DNA of 64,000 nt from the NCBI RefSeq assembly GCF_003325955.1, contig NZ_CP030929.1, positions 744,001 through 808,000 of the forward strand, given 5' to 3'. The position numbers were made by a program, and so were the translations under genes. Every line of letters begins with the position of its first letter. The first letter of the stretch is position 1. Below are positions 53,153-61,961 of the stretch, piece by piece. The notes under the pieces are model-generated. The model saw nothing but the letters and a program-made list of their open reading frames with translations, did no database searches and was not told where the DNA came from. This stretch comes from Aurantimicrobium sp. MWH-Uga1 (lineage in GTDB: Bacteria; Actinomycetota; Actinomycetes; Actinomycetales; Microbacteriaceae).

Positions 53153-54663
53153 TTCTGGGGAGAGTCAATGTCTACCCAATTAAGACTCTTTTCTACTGCC
53201 TTATTCCACACTCGCAGGAGACGCGATCTCTCTTCCTCCGAGAATCTAGGTTCCCACCTAGTCTGTTCTTGCCACAGGGCTCGAAGTTCAGCTGTGCTCT
53301 GCCAATAGCCAACTGCTAAACCAGCGGCATAGGCAGCTCCTAGTGCGGTTGTTTCTGCGATGACCGGTCTGACGACAGGAACGCCCAGAATGTCTGCTTG
53401 GAATTGCATTAACAAATTGTTCGCAATCATTCCGCCATCAACTCGTACTTCTCTGAGTGGAAGACCTGTATCCGCATTGGTCGCATCAAGAACTTCTCGA
53501 GTCTGGAATGCAACTTCTTCCAAAGCTGCACGTGCAATATGTGCTTTGTTGACGTAGCGGGTAAGTCCGACAATGACTCCACGCGCGTCAGGCCTCCAGT
53601 GTGGGGCGAATAAACCACTAAACGCGGGAACAAAATATGCGCCCCCGTTGTCTTCAACGCTTGCAGCCAATTCCTCGATTTCACTTGCACTCGAGATTAT
53701 GCCGAGGTTGTCACGCAACCATTGAACCAGCGACCCGGTTACCGCTATTGAGCCCTCTAAAGCGTAATTGGCAGGTTGTTCTCCCAACTTATAAGCAACA
53801 GTGGTGAGAAGACCATTACGTGAATGCACAATGTCGTGCCCGGTATTAAAAATCAGAAAATTACCAGTTCCGTAAGTGTTCTTAGCTTCTCCAGAGGAAA
53901 ACGCTGCTTGGCCAAAAGTAGCTGCTTGCTGATCCCCAAGAATTCCCGATACAGGCACACCAGGAAGAACCTCGTGTGCAAGCCCATATATTTCTGAGGA
54001 GGATCTTATTTCAGGCAATATTTCTTGCGGAATATCAAAGAAACTTAGTAATTCCGCATCCCATTCAAGGGTGTGAAGGTTCATCAACAGCGTCCGAGAA
54101 GCATTAGTGACATCAGTTGCATGGACGCCGGTGAGATTCCAGAGCAACCAAGAATCGATAGTGCCAAACGCGAGCTTGTTTTGCGCCGCTAATTTACGAG
54201 CAAGAGGCACATTCTCAAAAATCCACATAATTTTCGTGGCAGAGAAATAGGAAGCTAGAGGCAATCCCGTTTTTTCTTTGAGCTTATTGAAATCAAAAGA
54301 ACCATCAGCATTTGCGGCTAGACGATCAACTAATTGTTGAGTTCTCGTGTCTTGCCAGACAATCGCGTTGTAGAGCGGGTGGCCAGTTTCTTTATCCCAA
54401 ATAACTGTTGTTTCACGCTGGTTTGCAATACCAATCGCGCGGATCTGCTCCGGTTTTACCCCTGCATCTTCTACAGCAAGCTCAATGACCTTTTTTGTAT
54501 TTGCCCAAATTTCCTTGGGGTCGTGCTCCACCCATCCACTGTGAGGAAAGATTTGAGTCGTCTCTAACTGTCCCGTGCCGCATTTATTACCCATGCGATC
54601 GAAAACTATTGCTCGTGTACTGGTCGTTCCGTTGTCAATGGCAAGAACATAAGAGTCACTCAT
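53149..54663 (-). CDS. glpK: Glycerol kinase
   Basis: Phosphorylates glycerol to glycerol-3-phosphate. 504 aa, FGGY family: [13 protein letters not shown] at residue 9-21, [45 protein letters not shown]. Length normal. No glpF or glpD is adjacent; the two MFS genes lie directly upstream on the same strand (29-nt gap). A TAGTTT box 6 nt before the ATG suggests its own leaderless start. Confidence 0.96.
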   Translation of the reverse strand: MSDSYVLAIDNGTTSTRAIVFDRMGNKCGTGQLETTQIFPHSGWVEHDPKEIWANTKKVIELAVEDAGVKPEQIRAIGIANQRETTVIWDKETGHPLYNAIVWQDTRTQQLVDRLAANADGSFDFNKLKEKTGLPLASYFSATKIMWIFENVPLARKLAAQNKLAFGTIDSWLLWNLTGVHATDVTNASRTLLMNLHTLEWDAELLSFFDIPQEILPEIRSSSEIYGLAHEVLPGVPVSGILGDQQAATFGQAAFSSGEAKNTYGTGNFLIFNTGHDIVHSRNGLLTTVAYKLGEQPANYALEGSIAVTGSLVQWLRDNLGIISSASEIEELAASVEDNGGAYFVPAFSGLFAPHWRPDARGVIVGLTRYVNKAHIARAALEEVAFQTREVLDATNADTGLPLREVRVDGGMIANNLLMQFQADILGVPVVRPVIAETTALGAAYAAGLAVGYWQSTAELRALWQEQTRWEPRFSEEERSRLLRVWNKAVEKSLNWVDIDSPQN

Positions 54664-54669
54664 GGCTGA

Positions 54670-54675
54670 AAACTA
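54670..54675 (-). promoter_or_regulatory. Leaderless -10 box for glpK
   Basis: On the minus strand TAGTTT lies 6 nt before the ATG at 54663, inside the 29-nt gap after the MFS gene. Confidence 0.4.
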
Positions 54676-54692
54676 TCAGTAAAGACTGTAAA

Positions 54693-55904
54693 TTACTGAT
54701 TTTTTTGTGGCTCTAAAGGCTTTGCTGCACCTGCGAAAAAAACCGCACAAGCTACAAATAAAGCGAGTAAATAGAACATGTTGAGAAGTCCCCACGCCTG
54801 ACCGATAAATCCCAAAAGGGGAGGACCTACTAAAAACGCTGCATAACCAAAAGCAGTAACGGTTGCTACACGTTGAGATGAATTTTCTCCGTCTGCTGCA
54901 GCAGAAATAAACAAAGGGAATCCCAGAGCTACGCCCGCACCCCACAGGGCAGCTCCTAGCCAAGCAAAATAGATTGTGGGGGAGAGAATGACAAGCAAAA
55001 TTCCGATAACGCCAGCTGTTCCCAACACGCGCAATGCGAATACTCGTCCAAATCGATCCACTAAACGACCGCCAGAGAATCGAGTAACAACCATGGCTAA
55101 AGTCATGATTGCAAATGTGATGCCTGCAGTCGTTGTATCAAGACCATAGTCGTCTACAACTGACAAAGCTAACCAGTCATTCGAGCCACCTTCGGCAAGT
55201 GATAACCCCATGATTCCAAGACCGAGAAATACTATTCGTTTGGACAGCACGACCGGTTCACGATGTGCTTGTTTCTCGCTGTTGGAAATATGGGTTCGCC
55301 CCGTGGATAGGGGAAGATTCCTGTAGGTAAACCATGCAATCGCTGTTGTAATTACTGCAATGACAATCATTTGGATAACCAGGGAGAAATTCGTGACGAT
55401 GGCCAAGGTCCCTATGCCAGCTCCGGCGAGTGCACCCAAACTATAGGCACCATGAAGCTGGGGAAGTAGGCTTTTACCACGAAGTTTTTCTAGTTCTGCA
55501 CCCTCGACGTTGATGCCGACATCTCCGATACCGTATCCCAATCCGGCGATAAGGCCACCGAAAGCAACACCAACAGATGATTCTTCAATCAAGGAGAGTG
55601 CTTGAACAACTTGGCCAATGCCTAGGGTTGTAAAGCCAACTACCACTGCGGTGCGAGCACCAAATCTTGCAACGAATCGGCCAGAGGCAATGAGTGCAGT
55701 CATTGCCCCTATAGAGCCGGCAAAAAGAACCCATCCCAAAATTGATGTAGAAACATCAATGAAACTTCGAACATCTGGCAGTCTGACTAGCCAGGAAGCA
55801 CCGCCGACACCGAAAACAAAAAAATATAAAAACAGAATGATTGCTTGCGCGCGCAATGATTTACCATCTGGAACGACAGTGTTCATAGTAGTATTTAACC
55901 ACAT
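54693..55904 (-). CDS. MFS transporter, paralogue of the upstream gene
   Basis: 403 aa with about twelve helices. The N-terminal ARFGARTAVVVGF and central GGRLVDRFGRVFALR motifs are MFS signatures; it resembles the YbjJ/FucP-like group. Its ATG immediately follows the stop of the upstream MFS gene, and the two proteins have the same length and a matching GGxxGIxGNVEGA-like block and GPPLLGFIGQ near the C-terminus, so they are a tandem duplicate. Substrate unknown; neighbouring glpK suggests (weakly) a polyol. Confidence 0.82.
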   Translation of the reverse strand: MWLNTTMNTVVPDGKSLRAQAIILFLYFFVFGVGGASWLVRLPDVRSFIDVSTSILGWVLFAGSIGAMTALIASGRFVARFGARTAVVVGFTTLGIGQVVQALSLIEESSVGVAFGGLIAGLGYGIGDVGINVEGAELEKLRGKSLLPQLHGAYSLGALAGAGIGTLAIVTNFSLVIQMIVIAVITTAIAWFTYRNLPLSTGRTHISNSEKQAHREPVVLSKRIVFLGLGIMGLSLAEGGSNDWLALSVVDDYGLDTTTAGITFAIMTLAMVVTRFSGGRLVDRFGRVFALRVLGTAGVIGILLVILSPTIYFAWLGAALWGAGVALGFPLFISAAADGENSSQRVATVTAFGYAAFLVGPPLLGFIGQAWGLLNMFYLLALFVACAVFFAGAAKPLEPQKNQ

Positions 55905-57116
55905 CTATCGACGCGCGTCGACAATTGAATGGGTCCTTGTTGCTGAATTGAAGAACATACCTGAAAGCAGAAGCAAGAATGGAACGAGGAATGCGGTAAA
56001 CAGACCCGCAACCTGACCAATAAAGCCCAGAAGTGGGGGACCAGCTATACCCGATGTGTTACTCGCAATTACGAGGACCCCAACACGTGTGCCAGCCAAT
56101 CGTGGATCTTCTGAAACTGCAGAGACGCACAGGGGGAAACCAATTGAATTGCCAAGGCCCCACAAAGCAGCTCCAACCAGGGGCAGTGCAATCCAACCAG
56201 TTAAAATCACAATCAGAATTCCCAGCGCGGTTATTGCGGCAAATGCAAGCAGGGCCTTAGAGCGTCCTAACTTGTCAACTATCGGGCCGCCCGAAAGGCG
56301 TCCTACTGCCATTGCTCCAGCAAAAACAGTGTAAGAAGCCGTAGCAATCGCCGCTGAAAGTCCAGCATCCACAAGTGCGATTGGGAGCCAGGTACTTGCT
56401 GTTCCCTCTGCAAGATTAAACCCAATCACAATAAAAGCAACCATAAGAGTCTGTGGTTCACGCCAAACCCGACGACGATCTCGGGCCGTTGCTATTGTCT
56501 GAATTTCTTCAGTATTCATATCTGCATGAACATGCTTTCCAGAGTTTTGGGGAAGTGGGATGCAGACAATAAGGGTGACAATTAGAACGAGAGCAGACAT
56601 TCCTAAGAAATTTGTAAAGACGCTGATTCCCGCGACAATTGCCAGTGTTCCGATAGCGCCACCAAGCAATGAACCAAGACTGAAAGCTCCATGGAGGGAG
56701 GGGAGGAGGCTTTTTGTTGATTCACGGTCAACATTTGCACCCTCAATATTGATTGCGAGGCCACCAGAGCCGCCAGATAGGCCCACTAGAACAATCGCAA
56801 TAGTGGACAGGGGAAGCAATCCCAATTCTGCAAAGAAGCCTAGAGCTGCTAGAAATACTGCTCCTGCTGAGTATGCGCAAATGAGGACAATTCTTGTCCC
56901 AAATCTGGCAATGATAGGACCGCTAATAAGCAAGCCAGAAAGTGAACCTAATGCCATTGCGAGAGAAAATAAACCCATCTGGGCTGTATCCAATTTCAAT
57001 AACTTTTGAATTTCTGGAGTTCTGCTGACCCAGGTAGAGAAATACAGACCTTGGACGCCGAAGGCTGCGAATGTTAGCCAGTACCAAGTTCTGCCTGAGA
57101 TTCTCTGTTTGCTCAC
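55905..57116 (-). CDS. MFS transporter, first of a tandem pair
   Basis: 403 aa, about twelve helices, GTG start. MFS signatures are ARFGTRIVLICAYSAGAV and GGPIVDKLGRSKALLAF. TACGCT lies 6 nt before the GTG, so the pair (and perhaps glpK) start leaderless here. Paralogue of the next gene on the minus strand with equal length. The central loop of about 20 residues (KHVHADMNTEEIQT) differs from its partner. Substrate unknown. Confidence 0.83.
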   Translation of the reverse strand: MSKQRISGRTWYWLTFAAFGVQGLYFSTWVSRTPEIQKLLKLDTAQMGLFSLAMALGSLSGLLISGPIIARFGTRIVLICAYSAGAVFLAALGFFAELGLLPLSTIAIVLVGLSGGSGGLAINIEGANVDRESTKSLLPSLHGAFSLGSLLGGAIGTLAIVAGISVFTNFLGMSALVLIVTLIVCIPLPQNSGKHVHADMNTEEIQTIATARDRRRVWREPQTLMVAFIVIGFNLAEGTASTWLPIALVDAGLSAAIATASYTVFAGAMAVGRLSGGPIVDKLGRSKALLAFAAITALGILIVILTGWIALPLVGAALWGLGNSIGFPLCVSAVSEDPRLAGTRVGVLVIASNTSGIAGPPLLGFIGQVAGLFTAFLVPFLLLLSGMFFNSATRTHSIVDARR

Positions 57117-57122
57117 CTCTAT

Positions 57123-57128
57123 AGCGTA
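57123..57128 (-). promoter_or_regulatory. Leaderless -10 box for the MFS pair
   Basis: On the minus strand TACGCT lies 6 nt before the GTG at 57116. Confidence 0.45.
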
Positions 57129-57443
57129 GGGGATGTAGAAATTGAAATATGAACTGACATAATGTGTATTATCCGTTATATTCAGGTTTTTGTGTTCTCA
57201 TGAACCAACACCAAAAACAGTGGCGGAACTACTGCAGTATGAGCCAAATTTAAAATTTTGTCCGCTGAGCCCAGCTATCAATACAGAAATATGGCTTGTT
57301 TGCTGATTCAATTTTCAAACTGACATCAATTTATGTTGATAGGTAGAAACACCTGTTGTGCTCAAATTCAGCGAGGAATGCCAACTGTGTTCCTCATGCG
57401 GCTTTATAGTGTGAAGGCGCTTATCGCAAAATTAAGGAGAAAA
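57129..57443. other. Intergenic region between the MFS pair and the HdeD-like gene
   Basis: Contains no convincing gene. It holds the divergent promoters, an ATCAA-TTTATG-TTGAT inverted repeat (57325-57340) and an AT-rich stretch at about 57250. TATAGT at 57406-57411 could be a -10 for the HdeD-like gene. Confidence 0.4.
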
Positions 57444-58043
57444 ATGTCTACCCCAACCCCAGATCTTCAGGGTTTTGCCTTCTATGGAGACGGCCACGAA
57501 AACTCTAAGCAAGCAGTAAAAGTGATTCAAACTGGTCTTTGGATCGGTGCAGTTCTAGCCGGTTTATTTGGAGGCATGATCCTCGCTTGGCCTGGTGCGA
57601 CACTTTTAGTCATAGCGGTATTGCTTGGTTTGTACTTCCTTATCCGAGGACTTGTACGCCTCGTGGTCGGAATTTTTGCACCGGGTCTCACCGCTGGTGG
57701 ACGCGTTCTCAGTATCGTTCTTGGAATTCTTCTTATTGTTGTGGGTATCTTCGCAATGAGAAACCCAGGAACATCGCTTGAGTTGCTTGGAATTCTGATA
57801 GGTCTTTCTTGGATCCTCGATGGAATCGCGACCCTTATCGAATCTGGTCGTGCTGCTTCCCGTGGTTTCGCAATCTTTGCAGGAATTATCGGCATTGTTG
57901 CTGGTATCGTCATGCTCTTTGTGCCACTCGGTGGAGTCGCCGTTTTGACTATGGTTGCGGGAATCTTCTTGATTGCACTTGCAGTTGTTCAGGTCATTGG
58001 AGCAATCGTTATTGGTGTCCAGGCCAAAAAGGCTGGAATTTAG
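57444..58043 (+). CDS. HdeD/DUF308 family membrane protein
   Basis: 199 aa with six predicted helices and the paired 'GLYFLIRGLVRLVVGIFAP' / 'GLSWILDGIATLIESG' repeats of the HdeD family (acid-stress membrane proteins in E. coli; function in actinobacteria unknown). AAGGAG lies 3-8 nt before the ATG. Monocistronic with a terminator. The upstream in-frame part from 57333 lacks a ribosome binding site and family sequence. Confidence 0.85.
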   Translation: MSTPTPDLQGFAFYGDGHENSKQAVKVIQTGLWIGAVLAGLFGGMILAWPGATLLVIAVLLGLYFLIRGLVRLVVGIFAPGLTAGGRVLSIVLGILLIVVGIFAMRNPGTSLELLGILIGLSWILDGIATLIESGRAASRGFAIFAGIIGIVAGIVMLFVPLGGVAVLTMVAGIFLIALAVVQVIGAIVIGVQAKKAGI

Positions 58044-58058
58044 AAAATATCGAATAGG

Positions 58059-58086
58059 AAAGGCCCTGGTTTATTCCAGGGCCTTT
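58059..58086. terminator. Bidirectional terminator between HdeD-like and Nudix genes
   Basis: AAAGGCCCTGG (58059-58069), loop TTTATT, CCAGGGCCTTT (58076-58086), then CTGTTT. 11-bp stem with A run on the left. Confidence 0.88.
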
Positions 58087-58090
58087 CTGT

Positions 58091-58549
58091 TTATTTCAGT
58101 GAAATTGCTTGATCTATGAGCTCAAACAGGGGTTCTGGTGAATATTGTTCCCCTGATGAGGCCAACTCAGGTTTAGTCCACCAGCGAATGTCAGTTATGT
58201 CTACAAACTCGTTTTCCATCCAGTTGTCATTAACTGGCTGGAAAGATTCTGTGTGAACAACAAAGAACTCACTGTAGGTGGTCTGAACATGTCCATCACT
58301 GAAAACTGATTCACTACTGATAGACCAAATTGGTTCGCCCACACTATCAATGCGTAAACCTGTCTCTTCATAGAGTTCACGTCTAGCACCATCTGCATGA
58401 CTCTCGTGGTCCTCTACTCCCCCACCTGGAGTAATCCAACGAGTTCTGGGTATAAGTAGATTTGGAGAATGCGTTTTGAACAAGAGGAAACGATCCTCGG
58501 GATCAAGCAAGATAACGCGAGAAACGCGCCTGTGTGCAGGTCTTGACAT
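58091..58549 (-). CDS. Nudix hydrolase
   Basis: 152 aa. A perfect Nudix box (Gx5Ex7REUxEExGU) is present with the RELYEETGL end near residue 63. Substrate unknown; short lengths like this are often (d)NTP or ADP-ribose hydrolases. Lies 2 nt after the SDR gene on the minus strand and is probably co-transcribed with it. Confidence 0.9.
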   Translation of the reverse strand: MSRPAHRRVSRVILLDPEDRFLLFKTHSPNLLIPRTRWITPGGGVEDHESHADGARRELYEETGLRIDSVGEPIWSISSESVFSDGHVQTTYSEFFVVHTESFQPVNDNWMENEFVDITDIRWWTKPELASSGEQYSPEPLFELIDQAISLK

Positions 58550-58551
58550 GA

Positions 58552-59316
58552 TTATTCAGCGACGAAAGAACTGACATCTCCAACGAGTCTGGTGTTATCA
58601 GCGGGAACGGGCTCAACTGCTGCGAGAGCAACTTCAGCGGCAAATTCGCTGACGTTGTAAAGCTTTCCGGCTGATTCCTTTCGAGCATTAATTGCGCCTG
58701 GATTAGCTCGTTCCAGCAACGTAGCAGTAATTGTGCCTTCAATCATGTCGCCAGAAACTACCGTAAAACCGATTCCACGCTCTTCTAGCAACGGAATCAT
58801 CTCTCGGAGGGCATCCTCTCCGGCGCGCTTAGAAAGCGCAACAGGAAGATACTCATCCATAGTTGGAGTAGTACGAATGAAGTGTGCTTGATGGCTAGTC
58901 ACGAACACCACGCGAGCCCCATCTGCAAGGACATTCAGTGCTTCAGTTAGAAGATTCACTTGAGAATCACGGTTGAGTTTCATTGCGTAATCCTCGCCCA
59001 TGCCAGCCTCCATACCTCCGGAGGCATTCATGACGAGGATATCTAGCCCGCCAAAAGCTTCTTGTGCTTGAGCAAACATTGCGGCGACAGACTCTCTGTC
59101 AGTCAAATCTGCTCCAACGGCAATAGCCTCTCCCCCGTTGGCATTGATTGCATCAACAATTTTTTGAGCACGTGCTTCTTTGTTTCGGAAGTTAACAACT
59201 ACCTTTGCACCGGCTTCAGCAAAATAGTTGACAGTATCGGCACCAATACCACGGGAAGAACCGGTAACAAGGGCACGTTTTCCAGCAAGTGAACCAGGTG
59301 CAAGAGGATTAGACAC
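58552..59316 (-). CDS. SDR family oxidoreductase, atypical active site
   Basis: 254 aa, Rossmann fold with TGSSRGIG at residues 18-25, and NASGG near 96. The usual YxxxK reads V-A-L-S-K (the preceding Tyr is at -3), so the catalytic Tyr is replaced. The sequence after it, RAGEDALREMIPLLEERGIGFTVVSGD, resembles a distinct actinobacterial SDR group that shares this difference as far as I recall. AAAGGAG lies before the ATG. The neighbour is the Nudix gene. Confidence 0.82.
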   Translation of the reverse strand: MSNPLAPGSLAGKRALVTGSSRGIGADTVNYFAEAGAKVVVNFRNKEARAQKIVDAINANGGEAIAVGADLTDRESVAAMFAQAQEAFGGLDILVMNASGGMEAGMGEDYAMKLNRDSQVNLLTEALNVLADGARVVFVTSHQAHFIRTTPTMDEYLPVALSKRAGEDALREMIPLLEERGIGFTVVSGDMIEGTITATLLERANPGAINARKESAGKLYNVSEFAAEVALAAVEPVPADNTRLVGDVSSFVAE

Positions 59317-59369
59317 GCAAGACTCCTTTATAAATACTCAAATAGCAGACTAGCAAGCATCTGGAATGT

Positions 59370-59375
59370 TAGCCT
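59370..59375 (+). promoter_or_regulatory. Leaderless -10 box for the GDPD gene
   Basis: TAGCCT lies 6 nt before the GTG at 59382. Confidence 0.5.
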
Positions 59376-59381
59376 CGAGCC

Positions 59382-60104
59382 GTGCACGCATATTCACAGC
59401 TTCCAAGTCCCTGCATTTTGGCGCATCAAGGTCTGTGGCAGACGTCCACACCGAACACACTCGAGGCATTCTCGCGAGCGATTGAATTCGGTGCTGACGT
59501 TATCGAGACAGATGCACACTCCTCGAAGGAAGGAATTGCAATCCTGTTTCACGATGACATGTTCAATGGCAAGAACATCAACAAATTCAGTATGGATGAA
59601 CTTCCTGATTTTGTTCCAACTTTGGACGCTGCTCTGACGTCATTTCCAGAAACTCTCTTCAATATCGATATCAAGTCTTCAGATGCAGAAGATGCAGTTG
59701 CACGAACAGTCGCTAAACGCAATGCGCAGAAAAGAGTACTCATTACCTCATTTAGCGCACGGCGAAGGAAACGAACAATAGAACTAGTTCCGGGGGTAGC
59801 TCAGTCCCCTGCCCTGGCTGAGATGCTTCGCACAGTTTTATGGTCATCACTGGGTGCACGCAAGCGAGCAATAAAGATTCTGAAACAATTTGATGCCGTT
59901 CAAATCCCAGCCAACGCATACGGAATCAATTTGGTTTCGCCAAAAATGATGAAGATTTATCGTGAAGCCCAAGTTCTGGTTCATGTGTGGACAATTAACG
60001 ACCCTCAAGAAATGAAAAAGTTATTTTCTATCGGTATTGACGGCATTGTGACGGATAGAACTGATCTGGCACAGGAAGTTCGACGTACCTATTTCGACAA
60101 ATGA
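59382..60104 (+). CDS. Glycerophosphodiester phosphodiesterase family protein, divergent
   Basis: 240 aa, TIM-barrel GDPD. The ETD metal motif and FHDD are conserved, and so is the IDGIVTDR C-terminal motif. However the N-terminal catalytic motif reads A-H-Q-G instead of the near-universal AHRG, and NTLEAF lacks the usual preceding Glu. Either activity is altered or the substrate differs. Starts with GTG; its 3' end overlaps the convergent uvrC by 16 nt. Confidence 0.8.
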   Translation: MHAYSQLPSPCILAHQGLWQTSTPNTLEAFSRAIEFGADVIETDAHSSKEGIAILFHDDMFNGKNINKFSMDELPDFVPTLDAALTSFPETLFNIDIKSSDAEDAVARTVAKRNAQKRVLITSFSARRRKRTIELVPGVAQSPALAEMLRTVLWSSLGARKRAIKILKQFDAVQIPANAYGINLVSPKMMKIYREAQVLVHVWTINDPQEMKKLFSIGIDGIVTDRTDLAQEVRRTYFDK

Positions 60105-61957
60105 TCCTTAATTGCCTGAGCTAACGCCAACGAAATCAATGGAGTAGATGCAATTTCTTCCACCGTAGCTTTTCTCAGTTGCGACACAGAGCCAAAAGTT
60201 TTCAGTACCGATTTGACCTTTGCAGGTCCCATGCCAGGGACTTCAGTGAGAATTGTAGAGATGTCACGTTTGCGGGTTGAACGTTGAAAAGTAATTGCAA
60301 ACCGATGTGCCTCATCGCGTAACTGTTGCAACAGAAACAACGCTTCAGAATTTCTTGGAAGTATGGTTGGGAATTTGTCATCTGGCAACCATAGTTCTTC
60401 AAGCCGCTTTGCTAGACCCACCACAGGAATGTCTGTAATTCCCGCCTCTTTGAGGGCAAGTGCGGCCGCTTTAGCTTGTGGAGCAGCTCCGTCGACAAGA
60501 AATAATCCAGGGGGATAAGAAAAGCTCGACCGCGATGTTGCTTCTTCCTTGCTTTCGACTAAATATGCTGCCCTTCTTGCGAGCACTTGGTTCATCGCAT
60601 CGGTATCGTCCCGTGCTTGAGCAATGCTGAATTTGCGGTAATCGCTCTTCTTTGGCAGACCATCTTCAAAAACAACCATGCTTGCAACAATTTTCGTGCC
60701 ACCAAGATGAGAAATATCGAAACACTCGATTCGCAAAGGTGAATCTTTCAGTCCTAGGGCAAGTTGAATGTCCCCCAAAGCTTTAGTGCGTGAGACGTAA
60801 TCGTTGCGCCGCTTAGTTTTGTAGAGAACAAGTGACTGTTGAGCGTTGAAAGAGACAGTGCTTGCCAAAGCCGCTATGTCCCCTCGCTGTGCTTGCTTCA
60901 GTTTGACAGAAGTCTGTCGAGAATTTTGAATACGTTCATGTCTGATGTTTGTAAGCCATGATGTTATTGCTTCAGCGTCCTCTGGTATTCCAGGAACATA
61001 GATGGATCTGGGCGGAACTAGTTCTGATTCATATGCAGTTCGAAGCATATTATCGATGAGCTCATCTGAGTTCACATCAAGTTCTGTGTCAACATTCCAT
61101 GAATGTACACCACGAATACGGCCTTCTCGAACAATAAACATCTGGACTGCGGCTGAGAGTTCATCTTGCGCAATGCCAAAAATGTCAGCATCTACTTCGT
61201 CGCTAAGAACTACGGCACTCTTTGAAGCAACTGTTTCTAATGCGACAATGTTGTCACGAAATTTCGCTGCTAACTCATAGTCCTGCTCTTTAGAGGCACG
61301 CTCCATTTTGTCGCGCAATTCCATGATGTATTCAGAATTCTTACCGGTCATGAAGTTGGCAAAATCTAAAGCTAATGATCGATGTTCTTCTGGAGTTATC
61401 CGTCCGGCACACGGAGCGGCACAACGCCCAATATCACCCAAAAGACATGGGCGCTGAGCTCTCTCTGCTTTCTTATAGACGCCTTCAGAGCATGTGCGTA
61501 CAGGAAAAACCGGAAGTAACAAATCAAGTGTCTCTCTGATTGCCCATGTTTTTGTGTACGGCCCAAAATATCGAGCATGTGGAATCTTTTTTGTACGCGT
61601 AACCATCACACGCGGAATTTTCTCACCAAGTGTTATCGCCAAATAGGGATAACTCTTGTCGTCTTTAAATTGAATATTGAAAGGTGGATCAAACTCTTTG
61701 ATCCAGGTGAATTCCAGTTGAAGTGCTTCAAATTCAGTTGAGACTATCGTCCATTCAACTTTGTGTGCAGAGGTGACCATACGTCGCGTACGTTCATGAA
61801 GTGTGTTCAGCGGTGCAAAGTAACTTGTGAGACGAGCGCGTAGATTTTTGGCTTTGCCGACGTACAGCACACGACCATTACTATCCTGGAAGCGATAAAC
61901 GCCAGGATTGGTAGGGATGTCACCCGTTTTGGGGCGGTATGGGACTGTGTCGGCCAT
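60089..61957 (-). CDS. uvrC: Excinuclease ABC subunit C
   Basis: Dual-incision nuclease of nucleotide excision repair. 622 aa: N-terminal GIY-YIG domain with [22 protein letters not shown] (residues 17-38), the UVR motif around 200-235, the RNase H-like endonuclease domain with CFDISHL, and two C-terminal HhH motifs (about 565-620). It starts 4 nt after uvrA on the minus strand, so the two are co-transcribed; no SOS-type box is seen in the intergenic base pairs. Confidence 0.96.
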   Translation of the reverse strand: MADTVPYRPKTGDIPTNPGVYRFQDSNGRVLYVGKAKNLRARLTSYFAPLNTLHERTRRMVTSAHKVEWTIVSTEFEALQLEFTWIKEFDPPFNIQFKDDKSYPYLAITLGEKIPRVMVTRTKKIPHARYFGPYTKTWAIRETLDLLLPVFPVRTCSEGVYKKAERAQRPCLLGDIGRCAAPCAGRITPEEHRSLALDFANFMTGKNSEYIMELRDKMERASKEQDYELAAKFRDNIVALETVASKSAVVLSDEVDADIFGIAQDELSAAVQMFIVREGRIRGVHSWNVDTELDVNSDELIDNMLRTAYESELVPPRSIYVPGIPEDAEAITSWLTNIRHERIQNSRQTSVKLKQAQRGDIAALASTVSFNAQQSLVLYKTKRRNDYVSRTKALGDIQLALGLKDSPLRIECFDISHLGGTKIVASMVVFEDGLPKKSDYRKFSIAQARDDTDAMNQVLARRAAYLVESKEEATSRSSFSYPPGLFLVDGAAPQAKAAALALKEAGITDIPVVGLAKRLEELWLPDDKFPTILPRNSEALFLLQQLRDEAHRFAITFQRSTRKRDISTILTEVPGMGPAKVKSVLKTFGSVSQLRKATVEEIASTPLISLALAQAIKDHLSK

Positions 61958-61961
61958 AGAC

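Noticed and set aside
57333..57443. Upstream extension of the HdeD-like protein
   Set aside because: AAGGAG sits directly before ATG 57444, and the extension has no ribosome binding site or family similarity.
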